Positions 16,632-25,876 of a stretch of 64,000 bases of DNA are shown piece by piece; position 1 is the first letter of the stretch; every line of letters starts with the position of its first letter. Made by a program: the position numbers and the translations under genes. Below the pieces are notes generated by a model that worked only from the letters and a program-made list of their open reading frames with translations, did not search any database and was not told the origin of the DNA. The stretch is from Xanthomonas sp. NCPPB 1128 (GTDB taxonomy: Bacteria > Pseudomonadota > Gammaproteobacteria > Xanthomonadales > Xanthomonadaceae). The DNA lies in the NCBI RefSeq assembly GCF_001043115.1, contig NZ_LFME01000006.1, forward strand, positions 62,001 through 126,000, in the 5' to 3' direction.

Positions 16632-19382
16632 TCAGAACTTGTAGTTCACGCCCAGCATGTAGGTGCGTCCCCATTCGATGTATTCCAGCGGACGGTCCTT
16701 GGTGCCGGCGTACGTGCGGTAGGGCGAGTTGGTCAGGTTGCTCGCCTGCAACAGCAGGCTCAGCCCCGCCAGGGTGCTGCCGTCGGCGAAGGTGTAGCTG
16801 ACCTGGGCATCGGTGACGTTCTCGCCGACCACATAGCGCAGCGTGCGGTTGCCGTTGAAGTTGCCGATCTCGCCGATGAAGTCCGAACGCCGCCGCTGGC
16901 TGACGCGCGCTTCGAAACCGTTGCGCTCGTAGTAGGCGGTGAAGTTGTACACGCGCTTGGACAGGCCGGGCAGGTCGATCGGCGCCGAGCCGACGCTGGA
17001 GGCGCTTTCGGGATCGACGACCTTGATGTCGCTGTCGTTGAACGTGGCGCTGGCCTGGATGCCGAAGCCGCGCAGGCTGTCGGTGAACATGTCCAGTGGC
17101 AGCGAGGCGGTCAGCTCCAGGCCGCGCAGGGTGCCGCCCTTGCCGTTCTGCGGCGAGGAGAAGGTACCGGTGGTCTGCACCGGCACGGTCATGTTGGGCG
17201 GGCGCACGTAGCTGGCGAGCAGGGCGGAGAAATCGTAGTCGTCGCGCGATTGCGTGTAGATGTAGCTCTTCAGGTCCTTGTAGAACACCGCGGCGGCCAC
17301 ATACGCCTTCTCGCCGAAATATTTCTCGTACGACAGGTCCAGCGCGTTGGCCCGCCACGGGTCGAGCAGGGGATTGCCGCCACTGCCGCCGGGCTTGCCG
17401 GTGGACGTGTCGACGCCGAAGTCCAGGCCGGCGCGCATCTGGTCCACGCGCGGCCGCGCCACCTGCTTGGCCGCGGCGAAGCGCAGGGTCTGCTGGTGCG
17501 GGAACAGGAAGGCCAGGTTGAGGCTGGGAAGCCAGTCGTTGTAGGTCTTGCCGGCATCGATCGGCAGCACGTTCTGGCCTGCAGGACGGGACTGGTCGAA
17601 GTAGCTGGACTGCGAGCTCTGGTCGGCATGCTGCAGCTGCACGCCGATGTTGCCGCGCACGCCGACCTCTCCGATGTCGGTGTTGATGTTGGCGCGGACC
17701 CAGGCCGTGGTGATCTTCTCCTGCACGGTCCACGATTTCGGGATCAGGTAGTCCAGGTTGGTGACCGGATTGAAGGTCATGTAGCGCGAGACCGCCGCCG
17801 GCACGTTCCAGGCCGGGATCGTGCCGATGCCGGCGAAGCCGAGGTTGACCGGGTCGTACTGCAGGTCGCTGGCAATGCTGGTATCGCCCTGCGCGCCGAG
17901 CAGGATGTTGCCTTCGGCCTGAGTCTTCTGCTTGCGGCGGTCGGCGTAGTTGACGCCCACGTCGATGTCCGAGAACCAGGTCAGCGCTTGCGGCGCCGGC
18001 AGCGTCGCCGCCAGGCGGCCACCCTTCAGACGGTCCTCGACCTCAGGCACCTTGCCGTAGCCGGAGCCGTAGATGGTGTTGGTCAGGAACAGGTTGTTCG
18101 GGTCGGAGTAGTCGCGGCCGGGCGTGATCTGCGAGAAGTCGTTGGGCCTGATCACGAGGCCGACCGTGTCCAGCTGCGGCATCGGCACCAGTTGCAGGTT
18201 GTTCTCCAGGTTCAGCTCCTTGCGGGTGGCCTTGGAGTAGTTGAGGTCGGCCATCAGGCGCACGCTGCCGAGGTTGAACTCGTTGTTCCAGCCGAACGCG
18301 TCGATCTTGTCCTTGCGCTTGTTGTACATGCCGCGTACCAGCGGATACACGCCGCTGGCGGTGCCGCCGGTGAAGCTGCCGCTGGCGTCGACCTGCGGAT
18401 TGGTGATCAGCAGGCCCGGCGTGTAGCCGCCGTTGTAGTTGCTGAGATTGACCTCGAACTGATTGGCGGTGTCGATCTGCTCGGCTTCGGTATGGAACGC
18501 GTCGAAGGTGCTGGTCCAACTGCTGGACGGGCGGAACTGCACGGTGGCCATCACGCCGTCGCGCTTGTTGTTGCCGGTGCGGCGCAGCGCCTTGATGCCG
18601 TCGGAGAAGTAGGTGCCCGCGGCCACGCCGGGACGGCTGCCGCTGTCGGTGTTCTGCGTGGTCCACGGCTCGTACAGGCCGACCTGGTTCTCCTGGATCG
18701 GCATGTCGCTGTGGGCATAGCCGATCGACACGCCCAGGGTGTTGTCCAGAAACTGGTCGATGTAGCTGGCGCTGAAGCGATTGCCGAAGGCGTCGACATC
18801 GGCGGCCTTGCCGAGCGAGCTCTTCTGCAGGCGGCCGCTGATGGCGATCACCCGGTCCGGGAAGCTCAGCGGACGCGCGGTCTGCATGTCGATGGTGCCG
18901 GACAGGCCCTGGCCGACCAGGCCTGCATCGGGCGTCTTGTACACGGTCACGCCGTTGACCAGTTCCGAGGGGTACTGGTCGAACTCGACGCTGCGGTTGT
19001 CGCCGGTGCTGACCACTTCGCGGCCGTTGAGCAGGGTGGTGGCGAAGTCGGGCGACAGGCCGCGCACGCTGATCACCTGGGCGCGGCCGGCGACGCGCTG
19101 CGCGGCCAGGCCGGGCAGGCGGCCGAGCGATTCGGCGATGCTCACGTCCGGCAGCTTGCCGATGTCCTCGGCCGAGATCGCCTCGACGATGGACGTGGAA
19201 TCCTGCTTGATCGCGATGGCGTTCTCGATGCCGCGGCGGATGCCGGTCACCTGGACCTTGTCCAGTTCGGTGACCGGATCCTTGGACGTGGTGGCGGTGG
19301 TATCGGACTGTGCGGCGGCCAGCATCGGCGTCATCGCGACGGCCAGCGCCAGCGTCAGCGCGTTGCGCTTGTGGTTCAACAT
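16632..19382 (-). CDS. TonB-dependent outer-membrane receptor, probably for maltodextrins
   Basis: Outer-membrane active transporter of 916 residues. The start at 19382 (MLNHKRNALTLALAV) is chosen over a longer upstream frame because a GGAGGGG ribosome binding site precedes it and it begins a clean signal peptide ending near MLAAAQS (residue about 25). A TonB-box-like stretch and plug domain follow (VQVTGIRRGIENAIAIKQ, then SVRGLSPDFATTLLNGREV at about 115-133), then the 22-strand barrel, ending in the aromatic C-terminal signature NYKF. The family is the large Xanthomonas/Caulobacter group (TIGR01782-like). Maltodextrin as substrate is inferred from the shared operator and the surrounding amylase, GH97 and glucoamylase genes. 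Confidence 0.9.
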   Translation of the reverse strand: MLNHKRNALTLALAVAMTPMLAAAQSDTTATTSKDPVTELDKVQVTGIRRGIENAIAIKQDSTSIVEAISAEDIGKLPDVSIAESLGRLPGLAAQRVAGRAQVISVRGLSPDFATTLLNGREVVSTGDNRSVEFDQYPSELVNGVTVYKTPDAGLVGQGLSGTIDMQTARPLSFPDRVIAISGRLQKSSLGKAADVDAFGNRFSASYIDQFLDNTLGVSIGYAHSDMPIQENQVGLYEPWTTQNTDSGSRPGVAAGTYFSDGIKALRRTGNNKRDGVMATVQFRPSSSWTSTFDAFHTEAEQIDTANQFEVNLSNYNGGYTPGLLITNPQVDASGSFTGGTASGVYPLVRGMYNKRKDKIDAFGWNNEFNLGSVRLMADLNYSKATRKELNLENNLQLVPMPQLDTVGLVIRPNDFSQITPGRDYSDPNNLFLTNTIYGSGYGKVPEVEDRLKGGRLAATLPAPQALTWFSDIDVGVNYADRRKQKTQAEGNILLGAQGDTSIASDLQYDPVNLGFAGIGTIPAWNVPAAVSRYMTFNPVTNLDYLIPKSWTVQEKITTAWVRANINTDIGEVGVRGNIGVQLQHADQSSQSSYFDQSRPAGQNVLPIDAGKTYNDWLPSLNLAFLFPHQQTLRFAAAKQVARPRVDQMRAGLDFGVDTSTGKPGGSGGNPLLDPWRANALDLSYEKYFGEKAYVAAAVFYKDLKSYIYTQSRDDYDFSALLASYVRPPNMTVPVQTTGTFSSPQNGKGGTLRGLELTASLPLDMFTDSLRGFGIQASATFNDSDIKVVDPESASSVGSAPIDLPGLSKRVYNFTAYYERNGFEARVSQRRRSDFIGEIGNFNGNRTLRYVVGENVTDAQVSYTFADGSTLAGLSLLLQASNLTNSPYRTYAGTKDRPLEYIEWGRTYMLGVNYKF

Positions 19383-19516
19383 TTTCCCCTCCCAGGCAAT
19401 GTTGTCTTGCGAATGTCTGAACCGGCGAAGCGGCCGGATGTGCGTGTCGCGCAGCCGCAGGGCGGTGTCGCGATTGCGCTGTATGGTAGACACGCGGCTT
19501 CGTCGCGAACGCCCGC

Positions 19517-19530
19517 TGCATACGTATTCA
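19517..19530 (-). promoter_or_regulatory. Predicted LacI-family operator, site 2 (receptor gene)
   Basis: TGCATACGTATTCA on the plus strand is the exact reverse complement of the site at 14059-14072. It lies 135 bases upstream of the receptor start, a distance compatible with a promoter plus a leader. Confidence 0.7.
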
Positions 19531-19546
19531 CTGGAACGCATCGCAT

Positions 19547-19560
19547 TGGAAGCGCTTTCA
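19547..19560. promoter_or_regulatory. Second LacI-type palindrome near the receptor gene
   Basis: TGGAAGCGCTTTCA has 6 of 7 paired positions around a central GC and fits the general consensus for LacI/CcpA-type operators (TGNAANCGNTNNCA). It is 17 bases from the predicted operator at 19517-19530 and differs from it in sequence, so a second regulator may act on the receptor promoter. Confidence 0.4.
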
Positions 19561-19860
19561 GGATCGCAATGTCGTGTGCGGATGGCTACGCCGGCGGCTC
19601 TTTGAACATGCGAGTCGATGCTGCCGAGCTTGTCCGTCACGAACGCTCGGCGCTACGGGCTGCGGCGATGTGGTTGCGCATAGGTCTGCGCGTTCCTGGT
19701 CGCGCTGCCGAGGCGTGGCGCAGTCCCTGGCCGAGACAGTGCCGATGCCGTGCGCAGCGGTGCCGCCTTCACGCACGCTGGCGCGGCGGCGGATACGCGA
19801 GGTCAGTGACCAGATACCGAGCGCCTCCGCCGCCGGTGCTGCCGGCGGAACAGTGCCGCG

Positions 19861-21954
19861 TTAGCGCGATGCAGCCGAGCCAGCGGCGGCCGGCGCCGGG
19901 TCCAGCGGGACGAAGCGGATCGCCTGGCCGCCACCGGGGGCCAGCTTCAGCTGCAGCTGATCGCGGCTGGTGACCTCGCGCTGTTCGCGCACGAAGTCGA
20001 ACGGATTGTGCTGGTAGTCGGCGGCGTCGCCGTCGCGGTAGATCTCGGCGCGGTAGCGTACGCCCGGTTCGAGGAAGCCCAGCGCGATCGGCAGCACGCG
20101 GCCGTGCGCGTCGGTGATGCTGCCGAGGAACCAGTCGCGGCTGTGGCGGTCCTTGCGCACGATGGTCACGTACTCGCCGATCTCGCCGTCGAGCACGCGG
20201 CTGTCGTCCCAGTCCACTGCCACGTCCTCGATGAAGCGGAAGGCGTCGCGGTGCTGCAGATAGTGTTCGGGCAGGTCGGCCGCCATCTGGATCGGGCTGT
20301 ACAAGGTCACGTACAGCGCCAGTTGCCGCGCCAGCGTGCTGGGAATCGCGCGTCCGCCGCGGCCCTTGAGGCTGAGGATGCCGGGGGTGTAGTCCATCGG
20401 CCCGGCCAGCATCCGCGTGAACACCAGGTTCACTTCGTGCTCCGGCGGGTTCGGCGGCTCGCCCCAGGCGTTGTACTCCATGCCGCGCGCACCCTCGCGC
20501 GAGAGCCAGTTCGGGTAGGTGCGGCGCAGGCCGGTGTCCTTGATCGGCTCGTGGGCGTTGACCGACAGGTGGCGCTTGGCCGCTTCCTGCACCACCTTCA
20601 GATGGTGGCGGGCCATGAACTGGCCGTCGTGCCATTCGCGCCACAGCGGGCCGCCGGCCGGATTACGCCGGTCCACCTGGCCGTCGTCGCAGACGTAGCC
20701 GGTCTTGAAGGTGTCCACGCCCAGCCGCGCGTACAGATCCAGGGCCGCATCGAGCTGGTCTTCATAGTGCTCCACCGCGCAGCCGGTCTCGTGGTGGCCG
20801 ATCAGGTGCACACCTTTCTTCGCCGCGTAGGCACTCAGGGCTTGGATGTCGAAGTCCGCGGTGGCGCGGGTGAAGTCGAAGTCGTTTCCATTGCCGACCC
20901 AGTTGCCGTCCCAGCCGGGGTTCCAGCCTTCGACCAGCACGCCACGGAAGCCGTGCGCCGCGGCGAAGTCGATGTAGCGGCGGGTGTTGGCGGTAGTGGC
21001 GGCATGCTTGGGGCCGCGCGCCCAGGTTTCCTGGTTTAGGTGCATCGACCACCACACGCCGACGTACTTGGCCGGGTGCACCCAGCTCACGTCGCCCAGC
21101 GCATTGGGCTCGTTGAGGTTGAGGATCAGGTTGGAATCGACCAGGCCGCCGGCGGTGTCGCTGATCTGCAGCGTGCGCCACGGCGTGTCAAAGGGCAGGG
21201 AACGACGCACCTTTCCGCCTTCCGCCGACGGCGACAGTTGCGCGTGCAGGCGCTGGCCTTCGCCCCGGCGCAGCCACATCCCGGCGTAATCGACCAGGGC
21301 GGCTTCGTGGATGGCCAGGTGCAGGCCGTCCTGGCTGCGCAGGATGAACGGCGTGTGCGCCAGCGGCACTTCGCGCAACGGCGTGCGCCGGTACAGGTAC
21401 TCGTAGTGGATGGGGGCGCCAGCGGGAATCCACCAGGCGGTCGCCTCGGGGACGATGTCGAACTCGGTGAGCTCTTCGTCGATGACGGCCTCCTGCATGC
21501 CGGCTTGTTGCGGAAAGCTGTAGCGGAAGCCGAGCCCGTCGTCGTAGACGCGAAATACCACGGCGAAGCGACGCTGACGGCCGCCGCGCTCGCCCAGGTC
21601 CACGCGCAGCTCGTTGTAGTGGTTGCGCACGTAGCGGCGCTCGCCCCATGGCTGTTCCCAGGTCTCGTCGACGCTGCGGCTGCGCTGGTCGAGCAGCGTC
21701 AGGTCGCGATCCAGGCTGCGGTCGCGCAACTGGAAGCCGAGCCGCGATTCGCCGATCACCGGCTCGCCCAGGCGCAGCACGCGATAGCTGGGGCGGCCGT
21801 CGTCCAGTTGCACGGACACGCGCAGGATCTTGCCCGGCGAGTCCACACTTGCCACCATCTGCGGAGCGGCGTGCAGGCATGGCGCAACGCACCACAACAC
21901 GCTCGCCAGCAACGACGGCAGACGCAGGCGCGACAAGACATCAAACAGCGGCAT
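19861..21954 (-). CDS. susB: Exported GH97 alpha-glucosidase (SusB-like)
   Basis: Glycoside hydrolase family 97 enzyme of 697 residues, expected to hydrolyse alpha-glucosidic bonds of starch oligosaccharides in the periplasm. Start at 21954 is set by GGGAGGGG just upstream and gives a signal peptide MPLFDVLSRLRLPSLL... with cleavage near LHA-APQM. The N-terminal beta-sandwich is followed by the barrel with GFRGVLVEGWNPGWDGNW, GVDTFKTGYVCDDGQ, SVNAHEPIKDTGLRRTYPN and YNAWGEPPNPPEHEVNL, all GH97 landmarks including the conserved acidic residues. A predicted operator lies 74 bases upstream, in the promoter region shared with the divergent glucoamylase operon. Confidence 0.9.
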   Translation of the reverse strand: MPLFDVLSRLRLPSLLASVLWCVAPCLHAAPQMVASVDSPGKILRVSVQLDDGRPSYRVLRLGEPVIGESRLGFQLRDRSLDRDLTLLDQRSRSVDETWEQPWGERRYVRNHYNELRVDLGERGGRQRRFAVVFRVYDDGLGFRYSFPQQAGMQEAVIDEELTEFDIVPEATAWWIPAGAPIHYEYLYRRTPLREVPLAHTPFILRSQDGLHLAIHEAALVDYAGMWLRRGEGQRLHAQLSPSAEGGKVRRSLPFDTPWRTLQISDTAGGLVDSNLILNLNEPNALGDVSWVHPAKYVGVWWSMHLNQETWARGPKHAATTANTRRYIDFAAAHGFRGVLVEGWNPGWDGNWVGNGNDFDFTRATADFDIQALSAYAAKKGVHLIGHHETGCAVEHYEDQLDAALDLYARLGVDTFKTGYVCDDGQVDRRNPAGGPLWREWHDGQFMARHHLKVVQEAAKRHLSVNAHEPIKDTGLRRTYPNWLSREGARGMEYNAWGEPPNPPEHEVNLVFTRMLAGPMDYTPGILSLKGRGGRAIPSTLARQLALYVTLYSPIQMAADLPEHYLQHRDAFRFIEDVAVDWDDSRVLDGEIGEYVTIVRKDRHSRDWFLGSITDAHGRVLPIALGFLEPGVRYRAEIYRDGDAADYQHNPFDFVREQREVTSRDQLQLKLAPGGGQAIRFVPLDPAPAAAGSAASR

Positions 21955-22027
21955 ATCCCCTCCCAGGGCGACCGTGGCAGCGCATCGACTATAGCGACGC
22001 GGTCCGGGGCCGCCGTGGCGCATGCGA

Positions 22028-22041
22028 TGAATACGTATGCA
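22028..22041 (+). promoter_or_regulatory. Predicted LacI-family operator, site 3 (GH97 / glucoamylase divergent promoters)
   Basis: TGAATACGTATGCA, identical to site 1, in the 239-base gap between the divergent GH97 and glucoamylase-like genes. One bound repressor here could control both directions. Confidence 0.7.
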
Positions 22042-22193
22042 CCTGTACGCGCCACAGTGCCGTCCGTCTACCATGTCCACAGCGCCCCGCGATGCGGAGG
22101 CGGCGACCGCAGCGCCGACATGCCGGCCTGCGCTTCCACCATGCAGGCAAAGAGGGAGGGAGGTCGATCGGTGCGAGCCGGTCTGCCGCTTCG

Positions 22194-24395
22194 ATGCTGA
22201 AGATGATCTGCTTGGCCGCCACCTTGGGTGCTGCGGCGTCGGCGTCTGCTGGACAGACGTCATTGCAATGGCGCGGCCAGACCGCGCAGGCCGAGGCCAG
22301 CGCCGACGGCGGCTTCGTGCTGCGCGCGGCGTCGGGCACGCATACCGTGCCGGCGCAGCCGCTGCGCAGCGAGACCGACAGCCCGCTGTTCGATGCGCTG
22401 TTCGCGCTGGCGCAGCAGGAACTGCGCGACGACCAGGTGCAGGCGATCCGCGACCCGGCGTTCGATCACGGCAAACCGTTGCCGTGCGATTGCTACCAGA
22501 CCGGCGAGCGCTGGCCGTACGTGTGGACCCGCGATGTCAGCTACGCCGCCGACCTGGCCCTGGCGCGGCTGGATCCGGAGCGCACGCGCCGCTCGCTGCG
22601 CTTCAAGCTGTCGCCGATGCGCGGCGCCGACGCGCTGCCGGGGCTGTTCGTGGCCCAGGACACCGGGTCGGGCGGCAGCTGGCCGGTGAGCAGCGACCGC
22701 GTGGTGTGGTTCCTGGCCGCGCGCCACCTGCTGGACGACCCAGGCTTCGCCGCCGACACACGCGCCGCACTCACCGCCACGCTGGCGCAGGATCGCGCAT
22801 TCGCGTTCGACCCGCGCATCGGCCTGTACCGCGGCGAGACCTCGTTCCTGGATTGGCGCGAGCAGACCTATCCGGCCTGGACTCGCGAGGATGTCGGCTT
22901 CATCGCCAGTTCCTTCGCGCTCTCCACCAACGTGCTGCACTACCAGGCGCTGCGCCTGGGCGAGCGCCTGGCCCGTGCGCAGGGCGACACGCAGGCGGCC
23001 GCGCGCTACGCTGGCTGGGCCGATGCGCTGCGCCAGGCGATCGCGCAGCGTTTCTGGCGCGAGGACCGCGGCACCTATGTCGGCTACATCGGCACCGCCG
23101 AGCATCCGGTGCGCTACGAAAGCTACGATCTGCTGGGCCTGTCGCTGGCGGTGCTGGCCGACGTGTTGCCTGCCGAGCGCGCGCGCCAGGCGCTGGCGCG
23201 CTATCCGGCGGTGGAGGCGGGCAGCCCGGTGGTATGGCCGCAGCAGCGCGACGTGCCGATCTACCACAATCGGGCGATCTGGCCGTTCGTCAGCGCCTAT
23301 GCGCTGCGTGCGGCGCGGCAGACCGACGACAGTGCGCGCATCGATCTGGAAGTGCGCTCGCTGCTGCGCGGTGCCGCGCTGGCCGGCTCGAACATGGAGA
23401 ACTACGAGTTCCTGAGCCAGGCCGTGCAAGTCGACGACGGCCCGCTCAGCGGCCCGGTGGTCAATTCGCCGCGGCAGCTGTGGTCGGTCGCCGGCTACCT
23501 GGCGATGGTGATCGAGGGCGTGTTCGGCGTGGAGGACGACGGCCGCGTGCTACCCAAGCTGCCGACCAGCCTGGTGCCGCTGCTGTTCGGCGAGCGCCAG
23601 GAGATCGCATTGCAACTGCAGGACCGGCGCATCGTGCTGCGGCGTCCGGCGCAACTGCAGGGCGATCTGCTGGTTGCTGGCAAGACCCACAGCCAGGACG
23701 GCGTGACCACCGTCGATCTGGTGCCGCACCACAGCGGCAGTGCGCCCCTGGAAATGCTCACGGCCGCGGACGCCTTCGCACCGCTGGCACCGCCGGCGCC
23801 GCAGGTGCGGCGCGAGGCGCAGGGCTGGCGTGTGCAGGCGGATGCGGACACGGTGCTGTACGTCGATGGGCAGGCGCGACCCGGAAGCGCTGACCGCGCG
23901 CTGTTGCCGCTGGCCGAGCGCGTGCAATGCCTGAGCCTGACCCGGCAGGGCGCGCGTTGGGAGTCGTTGCATAGCCCCACCGTCTGCGTCGGCGACGTGG
24001 CGCGCGTGGACGGCGCCGATGACTGGGCCTGGACGGCGCCGCACGACGGCATGTACCGGCTGAGCCTGCGCTACGTCAATGCGCATGGCCCGATCAATAC
24101 CGGCGTCACCGCGGCGGTGAAGCGCCTGCAGGTGCAGTGCGGTGCGGCGTTGCCGCAGTCGCAGCCGCTGGTGATGCCGCACAGCGTCGGCGAGCAGACC
24201 TCCACGGCGGCGGTGTTCGCGCTGCAGGCGGGGCAACGTTGCGTCGCGCGATTGCTGCCGGCGGCGAACATGAGCGCACTGCAACACTTCGCGCGCTATA
24301 CCGGCGGGCAGGGCGGCGCCGATGGCGTGGGCAATGCCGCCGACGTCGCCGCGCTGCTGATCGCGCCGGCCGGCTCGATCGAGGAGCGCCCATGA
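22194..24395 (+). CDS. cga: Exported glucoamylase-like six-hairpin glycosidase
   Basis: Exported glycosidase of 733 residues with a signal peptide ending near ASASAG (residue about 19). Start ATG 22194 (or ATG 22203, three codons later); neither has a strong ribosome binding site. The alpha/alpha-barrel motifs DCYQTGERWPYVWTRDVSYAADL (about 99-120), EQTYPAWTREDVGF, YLGYI-like TYVGYIGTAEHPVRYESYDLLGL, PQQRDVPIYHNRAIWPF and NSPRQLWSVAGYLAMVIEGVFG indicate a six-hairpin glycosidase of the glucoamylase/GH63-like type. Probable role is release of glucose from maltodextrins. Its stop overlaps the MFS start (ATGA), first step of a three-gene coupled operon. The exact GH family is not certain. Confidence 0.8.
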   Translation: MLKMICLAATLGAAASASAGQTSLQWRGQTAQAEASADGGFVLRAASGTHTVPAQPLRSETDSPLFDALFALAQQELRDDQVQAIRDPAFDHGKPLPCDCYQTGERWPYVWTRDVSYAADLALARLDPERTRRSLRFKLSPMRGADALPGLFVAQDTGSGGSWPVSSDRVVWFLAARHLLDDPGFAADTRAALTATLAQDRAFAFDPRIGLYRGETSFLDWREQTYPAWTREDVGFIASSFALSTNVLHYQALRLGERLARAQGDTQAAARYAGWADALRQAIAQRFWREDRGTYVGYIGTAEHPVRYESYDLLGLSLAVLADVLPAERARQALARYPAVEAGSPVVWPQQRDVPIYHNRAIWPFVSAYALRAARQTDDSARIDLEVRSLLRGAALAGSNMENYEFLSQAVQVDDGPLSGPVVNSPRQLWSVAGYLAMVIEGVFGVEDDGRVLPKLPTSLVPLLFGERQEIALQLQDRRIVLRRPAQLQGDLLVAGKTHSQDGVTTVDLVPHHSGSAPLEMLTAADAFAPLAPPAPQVRREAQGWRVQADADTVLYVDGQARPGSADRALLPLAERVQCLSLTRQGARWESLHSPTVCVGDVARVDGADDWAWTAPHDGMYRLSLRYVNAHGPINTGVTAAVKRLQVQCGAALPQSQPLVMPHSVGEQTSTAAVFALQAGQRCVARLLPAANMSALQHFARYTGGQGGADGVGNAADVAALLIAPAGSIEERP

Positions 24396-25876
24396 GCGCC
24401 GTGCCACGCGCCAAGCCGGCGCTGTCGTTCTGGCAGATCTGGAACATGTGCTTCGGCTTCCTGGGCATCCAGTTCGGCTTCGCGCTGCAGAACGCCAACG
24501 CCAGCCGCATCTTCCAGACCCTGGGCGCGGACATGGAGCAGGTGCCGGGGCTGTGGATCGCCGCACCGCTGACCGGCCTGATCGTGCAGCCCATCGTCGG
24601 CTACCTGTCCGACCGCACCTGGAACCGTTTTGGGCGGCGCCGGCCGTACTTCATGGTCGGCGCGCTGTTCACCACGCTGGCATTGCTGGTGATGCCGAAC
24701 TCGCCGGCGCTGTGGGTGGCGGCCGGGACGCTGTGGGTGCTGGATGCCTCGATCAACATCTCGATGGAGCCGTTCCGTGCCTTCGTCGGCGACCAGTTGC
24801 CGACGCGCCAGCGCGCCACTGGCTACGCCATGCAGAGCTTCTTCATCGGCGTCGGTGCGGTGGTGGCGAGCATGCTGCCGTGGCTGCTGGCGCACTGGGG
24901 GGTGAGCAACACCGCGGGACCCGGCGAGGTGCCGGCGACGGTGCGCTACGCGTTCTATCTCGGCGGCGCGGTGCTGTTCCTGTCCATCGGCTGGACCGTG
25001 CTGCGCACCCGCGAGTATCCGCCCGAGGATCTGCACGGCTTCGACGACGCCACGCCGGCCGTCACCGCCGCGCAGCCGCGTCGTGTCGATGGTGCCGCCG
25101 CGCTGTGGTGCGCGGTGGGCATTGCCGGGGCGGCGGCGATCGCCTTCAGTGGCGGCGACCGCATGCTGTATTTGCTGGCCGGGCTATGCATCGGCTACGG
25201 CATGCTGCAGGGCGTGGCGCCGCGCCTGCGCCGCGGGCATATGCTGGCGGCGATCGTGTGCGATCTGCAGACCATGCCGCGGGCGATGCGGCGCCTGGCT
25301 GGGGTGCAGTTCTTCTCGTGGTTCGCGTTGTTCGTGATGTGGATCAATACCACCGCCGCGGTGACCCAGACCCACTACGGCACCCAGGACGTCACCTCGG
25401 CCGCGTACAACGAGGGCGCCAACTGGGTCGGCGTGCTGTTCGCCGCCTACAACGGCTTCGCTGCACTGGCGGCGATCGCGATCCCGCTGCTGGTGCGCGC
25501 CTGCGGGCTGCGCGTGAGCCACCTGCTCAACCTGTGCCTGGGCGCGGCTGGCCTACTGTCGTTCCTGTGGATCCGCGATCCGCAATGGCTGCTGCTGTCG
25601 ATGGTCGGGGTGGGCTTCGCCTGGGCCTCGATCCTGTCGCTGCCTTACGCCTTGCTGTCGGACAGCGTGCCGGCGGCGAAGATGGGCGTGTACATGGGCA
25701 TCTTCAATTTCTTCATCGTGATCCCGCAGTTGGTCGCGGTCAGCTCGCTCGGCTTCGTGCTGACGCACTGGCTTGGCGGCCGGCCGCTGTATGCGCTGGC
25801 GATCGGCGGCGGCAGCCTGCTGGTCGCCGCGCTATGCGTGCTGTGGGTGCCGTCGGATTCGGGAGCGAACGCATGA
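24392..25876 (+). CDS. MFS sugar transporter (maltose/sucrose-proton symporter type)
   Basis: Cytoplasmic-membrane transporter of 494 residues with about 12 hydrophobic segments. It has the features of the GPH/SLC45-like group: WNMCFGFLGIQFGFALQNAN at the start, GYLSDRTWNRFGRRRPY between helices 2 and 3, and a second-half loop with YNGFAALAAIAIPLL. Related Xanthomonas proteins import maltose or maltodextrins; the substrate here is inferred from its place between the glucoamylase-like gene and the amylase, both overlapping it by four bases (ATGA at each junction). Confidence 0.88.
   Translation: MSAVPRAKPALSFWQIWNMCFGFLGIQFGFALQNANASRIFQTLGADMEQVPGLWIAAPLTGLIVQPIVGYLSDRTWNRFGRRRPYFMVGALFTTLALLVMPNSPALWVAAGTLWVLDASINISMEPFRAFVGDQLPTRQRATGYAMQSFFIGVGAVVASMLPWLLAHWGVSNTAGPGEVPATVRYAFYLGGAVLFLSIGWTVLRTREYPPEDLHGFDDATPAVTAAQPRRVDGAAALWCAVGIAGAAAIAFSGGDRMLYLLAGLCIGYGMLQGVAPRLRRGHMLAAIVCDLQTMPRAMRRLAGVQFFSWFALFVMWINTTAAVTQTHYGTQDVTSAAYNEGANWVGVLFAAYNGFAALAAIAIPLLVRACGLRVSHLLNLCLGAAGLLSFLWIRDPQWLLLSMVGVGFAWASILSLPYALLSDSVPAAKMGVYMGIFNFFIVIPQLVAVSSLGFVLTHWLGGRPLYALAIGGGSLLVAALCVLWVPSDSGANA

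Larger units (their letters stand above)
19383..19860. other. Regulatory region between receptor and GH97 genes
   Basis: 478 bases holding the receptor promoter (minus strand) and the 3' flank of the GH97 gene. It contains two LacI-type palindromes described separately (19517-19530 and 19547-19560). Beyond about 19600 I see no feature; the open frames there lack starts and family signatures. Confidence 0.5.

Noticed and set aside
16200-19973. A 1257-codon plus-strand frame across the receptor gene
   Set aside because: It is the mirror of the TonB-dependent receptor, with histidine/valine/alanine/glutamine-rich composition typical of antisense frames in GC-rich DNA.
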